The notes below the pieces were generated by a model. That model made no database searches. It saw only the letters and a program-made list of their open reading frames with translations, and was not told the DNA's origin. The translations under genes were made by a program, and so were the position numbers. This document shows positions 7,180 through 12,282 of a DNA stretch of 12,282 bases, piece after piece. The stretch comes from CABMGO01 sp964574775. Its GTDB lineage: Archaea > Nanobdellota > Nanobdellia > Pacearchaeales > GW2011-AR1. The number at the start of each line of letters is the position of its first letter. The first letter of the stretch is position 1. The stretch spans positions 1-12,282 of the forward strand of contig CAZNOS010000025.1 of assembly GCA_964574775.1 (NCBI GenBank), written 5' to 3'.

Positions 7180-7668
7180 TTATCTTTTAAGTCTTCTTCT
7201 TGCCAAAATACCATCTATAACCGCTACGTGTCTATCTAATCTTCTGGCTCTCTCTTTTCTATGAGCGATATGAAATACATAAAATAAAAGTGTCACAATA
7301 AAAATCCCGATTAAGCCCATGTCTAATAAAGTTACTGACCCATTTTGTGCAATTGCATTTCCAGTAAAATTAAAACCAGCGAAAGCGCCGAATCCCAAAA
7401 TTAAAACCCACGGAAAAAGCTTCCATTTTTGTTTAACTTTTTTTGATTTTAAGTAGGCAATAAACTTGCTTTTTTCGTTCGGATGAAGTTCTTTAAAATA
7501 ATTAGTTTGATAATATGGAACTACTCCTTCACCCATAGAGCCACGGACTTTTTGTTCAACATGAATCATTCGCTCAATCAAGTCATTCGCAAGAAAACTT
7601 TTTTTCTCCGGTTTAGTCATATCAGAAAACTCTCTTTGTTCCGGTTTTTGTATTAGGCCTAGTTGCAT
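7180..7668 (-). CDS. two-helix membrane protein with TGNAI motif, unknown function
   Basis: A 162-residue protein I do not recognise. A cytoplasmic N-terminal domain (about 1-80, charged, containing MTKPEKKSFLANDLIERM) is followed by a basic stretch (KKVKQKWK), a first helix (about 84-101), an outer loop opening with TGNAIAQNG (102-110), a second helix (about 115-134) and a strongly basic C-terminus (HRKERARRLDRH, then ARRRLKR). Both ends are therefore predicted to be cytoplasmic. It follows leuS by 46 bases. A CTTAAAT element at 7701-7710 and an AAAGGTGA ribosome-binding sequence just before the ATG suggest its own promoter with a leader of about 11 bases. The sequence TTCAC-N5-GTGAA (7671-7685) could form a small hairpin over that site. 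A gene truncated by the assembly gap follows 20 bases after its stop. Confidence 0.8.
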   Translation of the reverse strand: MQLGLIQKPEQREFSDMTKPEKKSFLANDLIERMIHVEQKVRGSMGEGVVPYYQTNYFKELHPNEKSKFIAYLKSKKVKQKWKLFPWVLILGFGAFAGFNFTGNAIAQNGSVTLLDMGLIGIFIVTLLFYVFHIAHRKERARRLDRHVAVIDGILARRRLKR

Positions 7669-7700
7669 ATTTCACCTTTAGTGAATATACAAATTGGGGT

Positions 7701-7710
7701 ATTTAAGTAT
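7701..7710 (-). promoter_or_regulatory. possible TATA box of the 162-residue membrane protein gene
   Basis: Minus strand ATACTTAAAT, centre about 7705, placing transcription start near 7680. The leader would be about 11 bases and would contain AAAGGTGA (7679-7672) before the ATG at 7668. The element lies between leuS and this gene. Evidence is positional and by composition only. Confidence 0.4.
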
Positions 7711-7714
7711 TTCT

Positions 7715-10700
7715 CTATTCTATAAAAATTCCAGGTTTTCCAGGTAAAGCCTTCTTGGATCGATTCTCCGGATCATATTTTTTAGCGTCGCTAACAGAGA
7801 ATATTTCTATATTTTTACCAACTACTTTAGATATTTCTGCTTTGTTGATTTTAGAAATCTCAAATGGCATCACGTAAAGATAAATCTTATTTATTTTTTG
7901 ATTTTGTCCAAGTTTTTCTATAACAGGTTTTAGATTCGCAATAATTTTTTCAGTTAAATCAATTTCATTTTTTTGTTCCGCGACTTTTTCGTATTTTGGC
8001 CATTCCGCTAAAGAGATAAAGTTTTTATTTCCTAATCTTTCCCAGAGTTCTTCTGTAATATGAGGGCAGAAGGGGGCAAACAATTTCAGGGCCTTCCCGA
8101 AACCATCTTTTGAAACTTCACAATCCTTCAAAATTAAATCAAAAAGCTCCCTAAGTTCAATCGTAGACTTTCTGTAATCCAAATTTTCAATCTGTTCACT
8201 AACGTTTTTTATCGTTTTATTTAACTTTACAGAAAATTCTTCAGAATCTTTTCCAAATTTCACCTCTTGAGATATTCTCCAGATTTTGTTTATAATTCTT
8301 ACAGAACCCTGTATTCCTTTATCGCTCCAATTAAAACCCTTATCTGGCGAAGCTTCCGAAAGTAAAAAGAATCTTGTTGCATCAACACCATATTTAGCAA
8401 TAGTTTCTAACGGCTCAACACCATTCCCCTTGGATTTTGACATTCTTTCTCCGTCTGAACCATTAATCATTCCTTGATGAAATAATCTAGGTGCCGGCTC
8501 TTCAAAATCAATTAATCCAATATCGTGTAAAAACATTGTATAAAATCTGCAATAAATTAAATGCATACAAGCATGTTCCGCACCACCAATGTATAAATCA
8601 ATCGGCATCCAATATTTTGCTTTTTCTTTAGCAAATATTTCCTTGTTGTTATGTGGATCACAATATCTTAAAAAATACCACGATGAATTTACAAACGTAT
8701 CCATCGTATTTGCCTCTCTTTTAGCTTTTCCATTACACTTCGGACATTTTACATTTAACCACTTAGTATTTGTTAGTAACGGATTCCCTTTTCCGAACTC
8801 AACTTCTTTTGGTAACTTAACTGGCAAATCTTTTTCCGAAACAGGAACTACTCCGCACTTCTCACAATGTATCAAAGGAATCGGTGTTCCCCAATATCTT
8901 TGTCTTGCAACAGACCAATCTCTTAACTTAAAATTAACAACCTTTCTTGCTAATTTTTTAGAAATCAACCAATCTGTAATTTTCTGTTTCGCATCTTCAT
9001 TAGAAACTCCGTCGAATTCTTTTGAATTAATTAAATCGCCAGAGGTAGTAATAGCTCTAGGATTCAAATACTGGGACCAAACGTGCAGTGCGACTCTTGC
9101 ATCGTAATTTTTTTCGTCGTGATTTAAGAATTTTTCAACTTTATCTTTTTCCACCCAAACCAGTTCGTGCTTAGCATTTTCTTCTTCAGATAGCTTAAGT
9201 TGTTTCCCGTCTTTCAACTTAAAAAATAATGGCGTCTGTTTTTCAAATCTATTAATGTCTTTTTTTGGGTGATAATAATAACCAATCACATCCAATCCTC
9301 TTCCTAAAAATTCTGCATTTTGATATCCAGTCTCCTCTTTTATTTCTCTTGCTCCAGCTTCTTCTGGTGTTTCGCCGTTATCTATTCCACCAGTAACAGG
9401 CGTATGCCAATTGACATTCTTCCAATTTAAACATAAATATTTGTCTTCAGACCAATGCTTTAAAACGCAAACAACCGAATTTCTTTTGATTATTTCTTTT
9501 TCCTTTCTGGGTTTGCATTGAGACGTATAGTCCTCTTTCACTTCTGTAACCACTTGTTTAATCGGAATATTATATTTCTTAGCAAATTCAAAATCCCTCT
9601 GATCGTGTGCGGGCACAGCCATTACCATTCCAGCGCCATAATCAGCGACGACAAAATTGCCCGCATAAACTGGAACTTTATCTCCAGTTGCGGGATTAAT
9701 TGCATAACTTCCTGTAAAAACTCCTTCTTTTTCCATATCCGCCATTTCCTTTTCGGAAACAGATTTTAATTTTTTCAAGAATTTTTCAACAGCAGTTTTT
9801 TGTTCTTTTGTAACTAGATCCATTAATTTTTGATGTTGAGCAGAAACAACCATAAACGTAACTCCAAAAATTGTATCAGGACGTGTTGTAAAAACGGACC
9901 ACTTTTCTTTGATGTCATCCAATATTTCTGGGAAAGAAGTTATTCCAACTTCTTCATTAAAATGACCCTTGTTCTCGAAAATCTTTTCCTTGGAATTTAA
10001 TTTAGAATATTCTTCTTTTCTGAAATCAAATTTATGAACATACTTATCATCCTTAGATAAATATAGAATTATTTCATCTGAAAAATTTCTAACTTTTTCG
10101 AAATCTATATTCAATTCTTCTAAATATTTTTTCAAATGTTCCTCCGATTCCTTCGGGGCTTTTAATTTTTTTATTATTTCAAAATCCTCTTTATTATATT
10201 TAGACATACATGGTGCAACTAAAATTAATTTTTTTATTTTTATTTTATTCTTCTCCAAAAATGTGCAAATGGTTGGGCATCCCAAGCTATGTCCAATCAT
10301 AATAGAATCCTCGTTTAATTCAGATTTGTACTTTTCAATTTCTGAAATCCATTCTTTTAATTTTGGATTTGTCGAATTTGGAAATTGAGGGATAATAGTA
10401 TTAAAATTTTCTTTTGTAGATTCTTTAAGCCATTTAAACCAATTTCCATCCTTATTTCCACACCATCCATGAACAACAAAAATGGTCGGTTTTTTATTAG
10501 GATTTATTATTTCAAAATCAATCTCCGTCCCATAGGATTTTCCAATCCAATTTTTTTGCATTGCGATTGTTTTTTCTGGCCAATTTAATTTTTTATGTCC
10601 TTCAAGCAATCTATCTGCGTAATCTGTAATTTTCAAATACCACTGATTCATTTGTTTTATTTCTACTTCAGTATCTTCGTGTCGCCAACATTTTCCCTCG

Positions 10701-11215
10701 TGAACTTGTTCGTTCGCCAATATCGTATTACATTTATTGCACCAATTAACTGCCGCTTCTTTTTGATAAACGAGTCCTCTCTCAAACATTTTTAAGAAAA
10801 TCCACTGGTCCCATTTGTAATAATCAGAATCAGCAGTATTCACCATTCGAGTCCAGTCGTAAGTTAATCCCAATGCTCTTTGCTGCTTGACGAAATTTTT
10901 AATAGAATTATTTGTATAATTTTCTGGATGTTGTCCGGCCTTTATAGCAGCATTTTCTGCGGGAAGTCCTAGGGAGTCAAATCCCATCGGGTGTAAAACA
11001 TTAAATCCTTGCATTCTTTTAAATCTGGCAAAAACATCGCCAATTGTAAAGTTAAAAGCGTGACCCATATGCAATCCAGTCGCAGATGGATATGGAAACA
11101 TTTCAAGGACATAAAATTTCGGTTTTTTTGATTTTTCATCTACTTCAAAAATTTTTTCTTTTTCCCATTTGTCTTGCCACTTTTTCTCAATCTTCGCAAA
11201 GTTAACTTCTTCCAT
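7715..11215 (-). CDS. leuS: leucyl-tRNA synthetase, bacterial type, with alpha/beta-hydrolase and Nudix insertions
   Basis: The enzyme charges tRNA-Leu with leucine. The 1166-residue product is uninterrupted and of bacterial type (HPMGFDSLGLPAENAA). In order: HMGH motif (49-52); Zn-type CNKC with C176/H179 (159-179); first half of CP1; an RBBP9-like hydrolase insert (about 237-437); the editing motif FTTRPDT (442-448); the editing-site segment VMAVPAHDQRDF (531-542); a Nudix insert (about 575-715); the end of CP1 (LINSKEFDG, 728-736); RDWSVARQRYWGTPIP (765-780); a second Cys cluster (C784/C787, C824/C827); the ERMSKSKGN loop (923-931); the anticodon-binding helices; and a C-terminal domain ending ALPGKPGIFIE. 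Usual length is about 800-900, and the two inserts explain the excess. The ATG overlaps the stop of the YbaK-like gene by one base (TAATG). The type suggests acquisition from bacteria, probably CPR. Confidence 0.96.
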   Translation of the reverse strand: MEEVNFAKIEKKWQDKWEKEKIFEVDEKSKKPKFYVLEMFPYPSATGLHMGHAFNFTIGDVFARFKRMQGFNVLHPMGFDSLGLPAENAAIKAGQHPENYTNNSIKNFVKQQRALGLTYDWTRMVNTADSDYYKWDQWIFLKMFERGLVYQKEAAVNWCNKCNTILANEQVHEGKCWRHEDTEVEIKQMNQWYLKITDYADRLLEGHKKLNWPEKTIAMQKNWIGKSYGTEIDFEIINPNKKPTIFVVHGWCGNKDGNWFKWLKESTKENFNTIIPQFPNSTNPKLKEWISEIEKYKSELNEDSIMIGHSLGCPTICTFLEKNKIKIKKLILVAPCMSKYNKEDFEIIKKLKAPKESEEHLKKYLEELNIDFEKVRNFSDEIILYLSKDDKYVHKFDFRKEEYSKLNSKEKIFENKGHFNEEVGITSFPEILDDIKEKWSVFTTRPDTIFGVTFMVVSAQHQKLMDLVTKEQKTAVEKFLKKLKSVSEKEMADMEKEGVFTGSYAINPATGDKVPVYAGNFVVADYGAGMVMAVPAHDQRDFEFAKKYNIPIKQVVTEVKEDYTSQCKPRKEKEIIKRNSVVCVLKHWSEDKYLCLNWKNVNWHTPVTGGIDNGETPEEAGAREIKEETGYQNAEFLGRGLDVIGYYYHPKKDINRFEKQTPLFFKLKDGKQLKLSEEENAKHELVWVEKDKVEKFLNHDEKNYDARVALHVWSQYLNPRAITTSGDLINSKEFDGVSNEDAKQKITDWLISKKLARKVVNFKLRDWSVARQRYWGTPIPLIHCEKCGVVPVSEKDLPVKLPKEVEFGKGNPLLTNTKWLNVKCPKCNGKAKREANTMDTFVNSSWYFLRYCDPHNNKEIFAKEKAKYWMPIDLYIGGAEHACMHLIYCRFYTMFLHDIGLIDFEEPAPRLFHQGMINGSDGERMSKSKGNGVEPLETIAKYGVDATRFFLLSEASPDKGFNWSDKGIQGSVRIINKIWRISQEVKFGKDSEEFSVKLNKTIKNVSEQIENLDYRKSTIELRELFDLILKDCEVSKDGFGKALKLFAPFCPHITEELWERLGNKNFISLAEWPKYEKVAEQKNEIDLTEKIIANLKPVIEKLGQNQKINKIYLYVMPFEISKINKAEISKVVGKNIEIFSVSDAKKYDPENRSKKALPGKPGIFIE
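9071..9493 (-). other. Nudix hydrolase domain inserted in LeuRS CP1 domain
   Basis: LeuRS residues about 575-715. It starts with strand RNSVVCVLKHW and contains a complete Nudix box GX5EX7REUXEEXGU running from G609 through E615, R623-E624 and E627-E628 to G630-Y631. Nudix enzymes hydrolyse nucleoside diphosphates linked to another group, using Mg2+ held by the REXXEE glutamates. All key residues are present, so activity is plausible; the substrate cannot be read from the sequence. It replaces a short loop between IPIKQVV and the LINSKEFDG segment. Diadenosine polyphosphates, by-products of synthetases, are one speculative substrate. Confidence 0.9.
9905..10507 (-). other. RBBP9/YdeN-like alpha/beta serine hydrolase domain inserted in LeuRS CP1 domain
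   Basis: LeuRS residues about 237-437. It opens with the strand and oxyanion motif TIFVVHGWCGNKDGNWFKWL (H249-G250). It carries the nucleophile elbow GHSLG (S310), the strand LILVAP, a candidate acid D389/D390 in LYLSKDDKYV, and the catalytic His H418 in NKGHFNE, the same order and spacing as in RBBP9/YdeN hydrolases. The insert lies between LeuRS strand EIDFEI and WSVFTTRPDT, where ordinary LeuRS has a loop of a few residues. The triad looks complete. The underlying DNA appears even more AT-rich than the flanking synthetase. Substrate unknown. Confidence 0.88.
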
Positions 11216-11703
11216 TACAGTTTTATAAATTCGCCCCTTATTAAATTTAATTCTTCGAGTACTTTTTTAACATCCTCTGTTTTTACTTTAACGGAGTGTG
11301 TCCGCAATCCAATATTAAACGCATTATATTCGTTATCAAATATTCTGTAATCGTAAAGAACTGCAATAGAATTTTTGTGTCCAAACGGAGGCACTGATCC
11401 AATTTCACAACCAGTCTGTTCTAATACTTCTTCCGGTGTAGCTATTCTAATGCCGCCCTTACTCCAGCCAACTTTTGTAGCAACTAGTTTTTGATCCACC
11501 TTCCTGTCCGCGGGTACATCAACAACGACAAATTCATTTTTTCCGTTTGTGAATACAATAGCTTTTATCCCCTGTTTTAATTCAAATCCACGAGTTTTCG
11601 CCGCATCTTCACTAGTAATTACTGGCTCATGCTCTAAATATTCTGGAGATAAATCTAATCTTGCAAATATTTCTTTTATCTTATTAACTTCTTCTGTGCC
11701 CAT
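11215..11703 (-). CDS. YbaK/EbsC-type aminoacyl-tRNA deacylase
   Basis: This 162-residue single-domain protein has the hallmarks of the YbaK/prolyl-tRNA editing-like superfamily. These are HEPVITSEDAAKTRG (25-39), QGIKAIVF with the candidate catalytic K47, VPADRKVDQKL (63-73), IRIATPEEVLEQTGCEIGSVPPFG (85-108, including the diagnostic GxVPPFG) and AFNIGLRTHSVKV (128-140). Members act free in the cytoplasm and hydrolyse mischarged tRNAs such as Cys-tRNA(Pro) or Ala-tRNA(Pro). The exact specificity here cannot be told. Its stop codon overlaps the leuS start (TAATG), so the two are translationally coupled, which is suggestive of joint quality control with LeuRS (inference). A CTTTTAAG element 25 bases upstream of the ATG, overlapping the end of the 89-residue gene, may be an internal leaderless promoter. 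Confidence 0.9.
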   Translation of the reverse strand: MGTEEVNKIKEIFARLDLSPEYLEHEPVITSEDAAKTRGFELKQGIKAIVFTNGKNEFVVVDVPADRKVDQKLVATKVGWSKGGIRIATPEEVLEQTGCEIGSVPPFGHKNSIAVLYDYRIFDNEYNAFNIGLRTHSVKVKTEDVKKVLEELNLIRGEFIKL

Positions 11704-11720
11704 ATTTATTTTACGTAAAT

Positions 11721-11990
11721 TTATCTTTTAAGTGTATCCATATCGACAAAGCAAACAGGTGTGCCATCTATGCCGTTTGCAAAACCAATATAATAGTTTC
11801 TATCTGCCCTTGAAAATCCAGGTTGCGGGCCATTGCAATAAGCGACTCCAACAGCTGGACTCGATGCAACAATCGCATAATAAAGTCCTTGATTAACAGG
11901 AACTTTACCATCATAAAATTCATTGAATCTCTTGATAGTTATTCTCGGAATTCTATTTGCTTCTTCGGGGCTAATTCTCCTAGCTACCAT
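11721..11990 (-). CDS. 89-residue protein of unknown function upstream of the deacylase-leuS pair
   Basis: I do not recognise this protein. It is compact, without membrane helix or signal peptide. An N-terminal helical part (MVARRISPEEANRIPRITIK) is followed by an apparently beta-rich core with GLYYAIVASSPAVGVAYCNG (35-54), RNYYIGFANG and TPVCFVDMDTL. Two cysteines (C52 and C80) are present. The alternation of short hydrophobic strands with Gly/Asn turns suggests a small folded domain. The start is well supported by a Shine-Dalgarno GGAGG five bases upstream and a TATA-like CTTAAACA about 37 bases upstream. The deacylase gene starts 17 bases after its stop, so it heads the operon containing the deacylase and leuS. 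A role linked to aminoacylation is only a guess from position. Confidence 0.8.
   Translation of the reverse strand: MVARRISPEEANRIPRITIKRFNEFYDGKVPVNQGLYYAIVASSPAVGVAYCNGPQPGFSRADRNYYIGFANGIDGTPVCFVDMDTLKR
11725..11732 (-). promoter_or_regulatory. possible internal TATA box of the deacylase-leuS unit
   Basis: Minus strand CTTAAAAG, centre 25-26 bases upstream of the deacylase ATG at 11703, the same spacing as the other leaderless promoters here. It overlaps the last codons of the 89-residue gene, so the sequence is also constrained by coding. No Shine-Dalgarno sequence precedes this ATG, which makes leaderless initiation more plausible. Confidence 0.4.
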
Positions 11991-11995
11991 AAAAA

Positions 11996-12000
11996 CCTCC
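11996..12000 (-). promoter_or_regulatory. Shine-Dalgarno sequence of the 89-residue gene
   Basis: Minus strand GGAGG, five T bases, then ATG at 11990. Together with the upstream TATA-like element it implies a very short leader of about 10 bases that begins essentially at the ribosome-binding site. Confidence 0.7.
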
Positions 12001-12022
12001 TATTTCAGATTTAGTTAAAGAA

Positions 12023-12030
12023 TGTTTAAG
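12023..12030 (-). promoter_or_regulatory. possible TATA box of the 89-residue gene operon
   Basis: Minus strand CTTAAACA, centre about 12026, predicting a transcription start near 12000-12001, right at the Shine-Dalgarno GGAGG. The CTTAAA core matches the element proposed upstream of the 162-residue membrane protein gene. Confidence 0.4.
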
Positions 12031-12059
12031 AACCATTTTCAGAGAATAGAAAAATATGG

Positions 12060-12076
12060 CTCTCTTTATAAGAGAG
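12060..12076 (-). repeat. perfect 7-bp inverted repeat, hairpin terminator or operator
   Basis: Arms CTCTCTT (12060-12066) and AAGAGAG (12070-12076) flank TAT. On the minus strand the hairpin is followed by CCATATTTTTCT, so it could end the transcript from the microprotein/tRNA side. It also contains the microprotein stop codon and a TATA-like core, so an operator role is an alternative. Confidence 0.45.
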
Positions 12077-12128
12077 TCAAGACTAACACTAATGCTAAAA
12101 CCAAACTCGTTTGTGTTAATCCTTTCAT
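12066..12128 (-). CDS. possible 20-residue hydrophobic microprotein
   Basis: The ATG at 12128 opens a 20-codon frame that begins MKGLTQTS and continues as an almost purely Leu/Val/Ala stretch (LVLALVLVLTLL) to TAA, enough for one short membrane helix with a Lys at the cytoplasmic side. A TATA-like CTATTTAAA (12158-12150) has its centre 26 bases upstream of the ATG, exactly the leaderless spacing seen for four stronger genes here, and there is no Shine-Dalgarno sequence. Against it: the frame is very short, composition alone favours Leu/Val codons in AT-rich DNA, and nothing else confirms translation. It could also be the start of an untranslated RNA or a decayed signal peptide. Confidence 0.3.
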   Translation of the reverse strand: MKGLTQTSLVLALVLVLTLL

Positions 12129-12149
12129 AAAAATTTTAGAGAAATGCGG

Positions 12150-12158
12150 TTTAAATAG
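12150..12158 (-). promoter_or_regulatory. possible TATA box between tRNA-Gly and the microprotein frame
   Basis: Minus strand CTATTTAAA, similar to the tfe element, predicting transcription start at about 12128, which coincides with an ATG. Confidence 0.4.
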
Positions 12159-12220
12159 TTTTCCAATATACGTCAGATAGGATTCGCTTCTTGTAATCTG
12201 CATTTTATAAAATAATTTTA

Positions 12221-12282
12221 TGCGCAGTACGGGAATTGAACCCGTCTCTGAGCCTTGGGAAGGCTCCATACTACCGATATAC
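12221..12282 (-). tRNA. tRNA-Gly (anticodon CCC), first nine bases outside window
   Basis: The minus strand folds from position 10 onward. The D-arm GTAT-loop-GTAT contains GG; the anticodon stem is GAGCC/GGCTC with loop TTCCCAA, anticodon CCC at 12259-12257; the variable loop is AGAG; the T-arm is ACGGG/CCCGT with loop TTCAATT; and the 3' acceptor strand is ACTGCGC followed by discriminator A (12221). The window ends exactly at base 10, so the 5' acceptor strand is missing. CCA is not encoded (the next bases are TAAAATT), so it must be added enzymatically. The discriminator A rather than the bacterial U fits an archaeal tRNA-Gly. Confidence 0.93.

Noticed and set aside
7154..7239. Plus-strand continuation of the caspase-like frame after the gap
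   Set aside because: The frame is read through Ns of arbitrary number, and the sequence after the gap is coding on the minus strand.
8589..9107. 172-residue plus-strand frame inside leuS
   Set aside because: It is antisense to well-conserved LeuRS sequence (Cys cluster and RDWSVARQRYWG region) and its translation resembles no family.
9071..10507. LeuRS inserts as separate genes or as an assembly chimera
   Set aside because: The frame is continuous through both inserts with no stop codon, the flanking LeuRS strands resume exactly where the fold requires, and both inserts have complete domain boundaries in loops. A chimeric join would not be expected to do this twice.
12066..12269. 67-residue open frame on the minus strand running through the tRNA
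   Set aside because: Its N-terminal half is the tRNA-Gly sequence itself. Only the last 20 codons, from the ATG at 12128, have a promoter of their own.

Overview
The window looks like a piece of chromosome from a small-genome, AT-rich archaeon of the DPANN group, probably related to Woesearchaeota or Pacearchaeota. The archaeal evidence is a transcription factor E (TFE alpha) gene, an NreA repair gene ending in a PCNA-binding motif, a tRNA-Gly without an encoded CCA, and archaeal TATA boxes. Several of these TATA boxes sit about 25-26 bases upstream of start codons, the spacing expected for leaderless transcripts. In contrast, both aminoacyl-tRNA synthetases (AlaRS and LeuRS) are of bacterial type, and the AlaRS resembles the short forms of Candidate Phyla Radiation bacteria. 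This suggests inter-domain gene transfer. The lineage is inferred from gene content only.

Layout. 1-669 (+) is the 3' part of nreA. It meets head-on, with a 14-base overlap, a gene for a small two-helix membrane protein (656-976, -). Next is a tightly packed minus-strand operon: tfe, a rhomboid protease and a SpoIIM/DUF95-type membrane protein (2937 down to 1013). A divergent promoter region (2938-3038) separates it from a plus-strand pair of unknown proteins, one Pro-rich with a coiled coil and one small and charged (3039-4155). These are followed by alaS (4194-5972) and a membrane-anchored caspase-like cysteine protease (from 5995) whose 3' end runs into a 100-N assembly gap (7054-7153). 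After the gap everything is on the minus strand. Reading in the direction of transcription from 12282: a truncated tRNA-Gly(CCC), a possible 20-residue hydrophobic microprotein, an 89-residue unknown protein, a YbaK/EbsC-type aminoacyl-tRNA deacylase, leuS, a two-helix membrane protein, and the first two codons of another gene cut off by the gap.

The most striking object is leuS. It encodes 1166 residues instead of the usual roughly 800-900. Its CP1 editing domain carries two complete enzyme-like domains inserted into loops: an RBBP9/YdeN-like alpha/beta serine hydrolase with a recognisable Ser-Asp-His triad, and a Nudix hydrolase with a perfect Nudix box. The synthetase and editing motifs around both inserts are intact. 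The deacylase gene overlaps the leuS start by one base, so this locus looks like an enlarged proofreading or metabolite-repair unit built around LeuRS.

A second recurring signal is a TGN(A)I peptide at the outer end of the first helix of a transmembrane hairpin in three otherwise unrelated proteins of the window: the 106-residue protein, the caspase-like protease and the 162-residue protein. No CRISPR array, insertion sequence, rRNA or obvious integration site was seen, and no gene-free stretch exceeds 300 bases.
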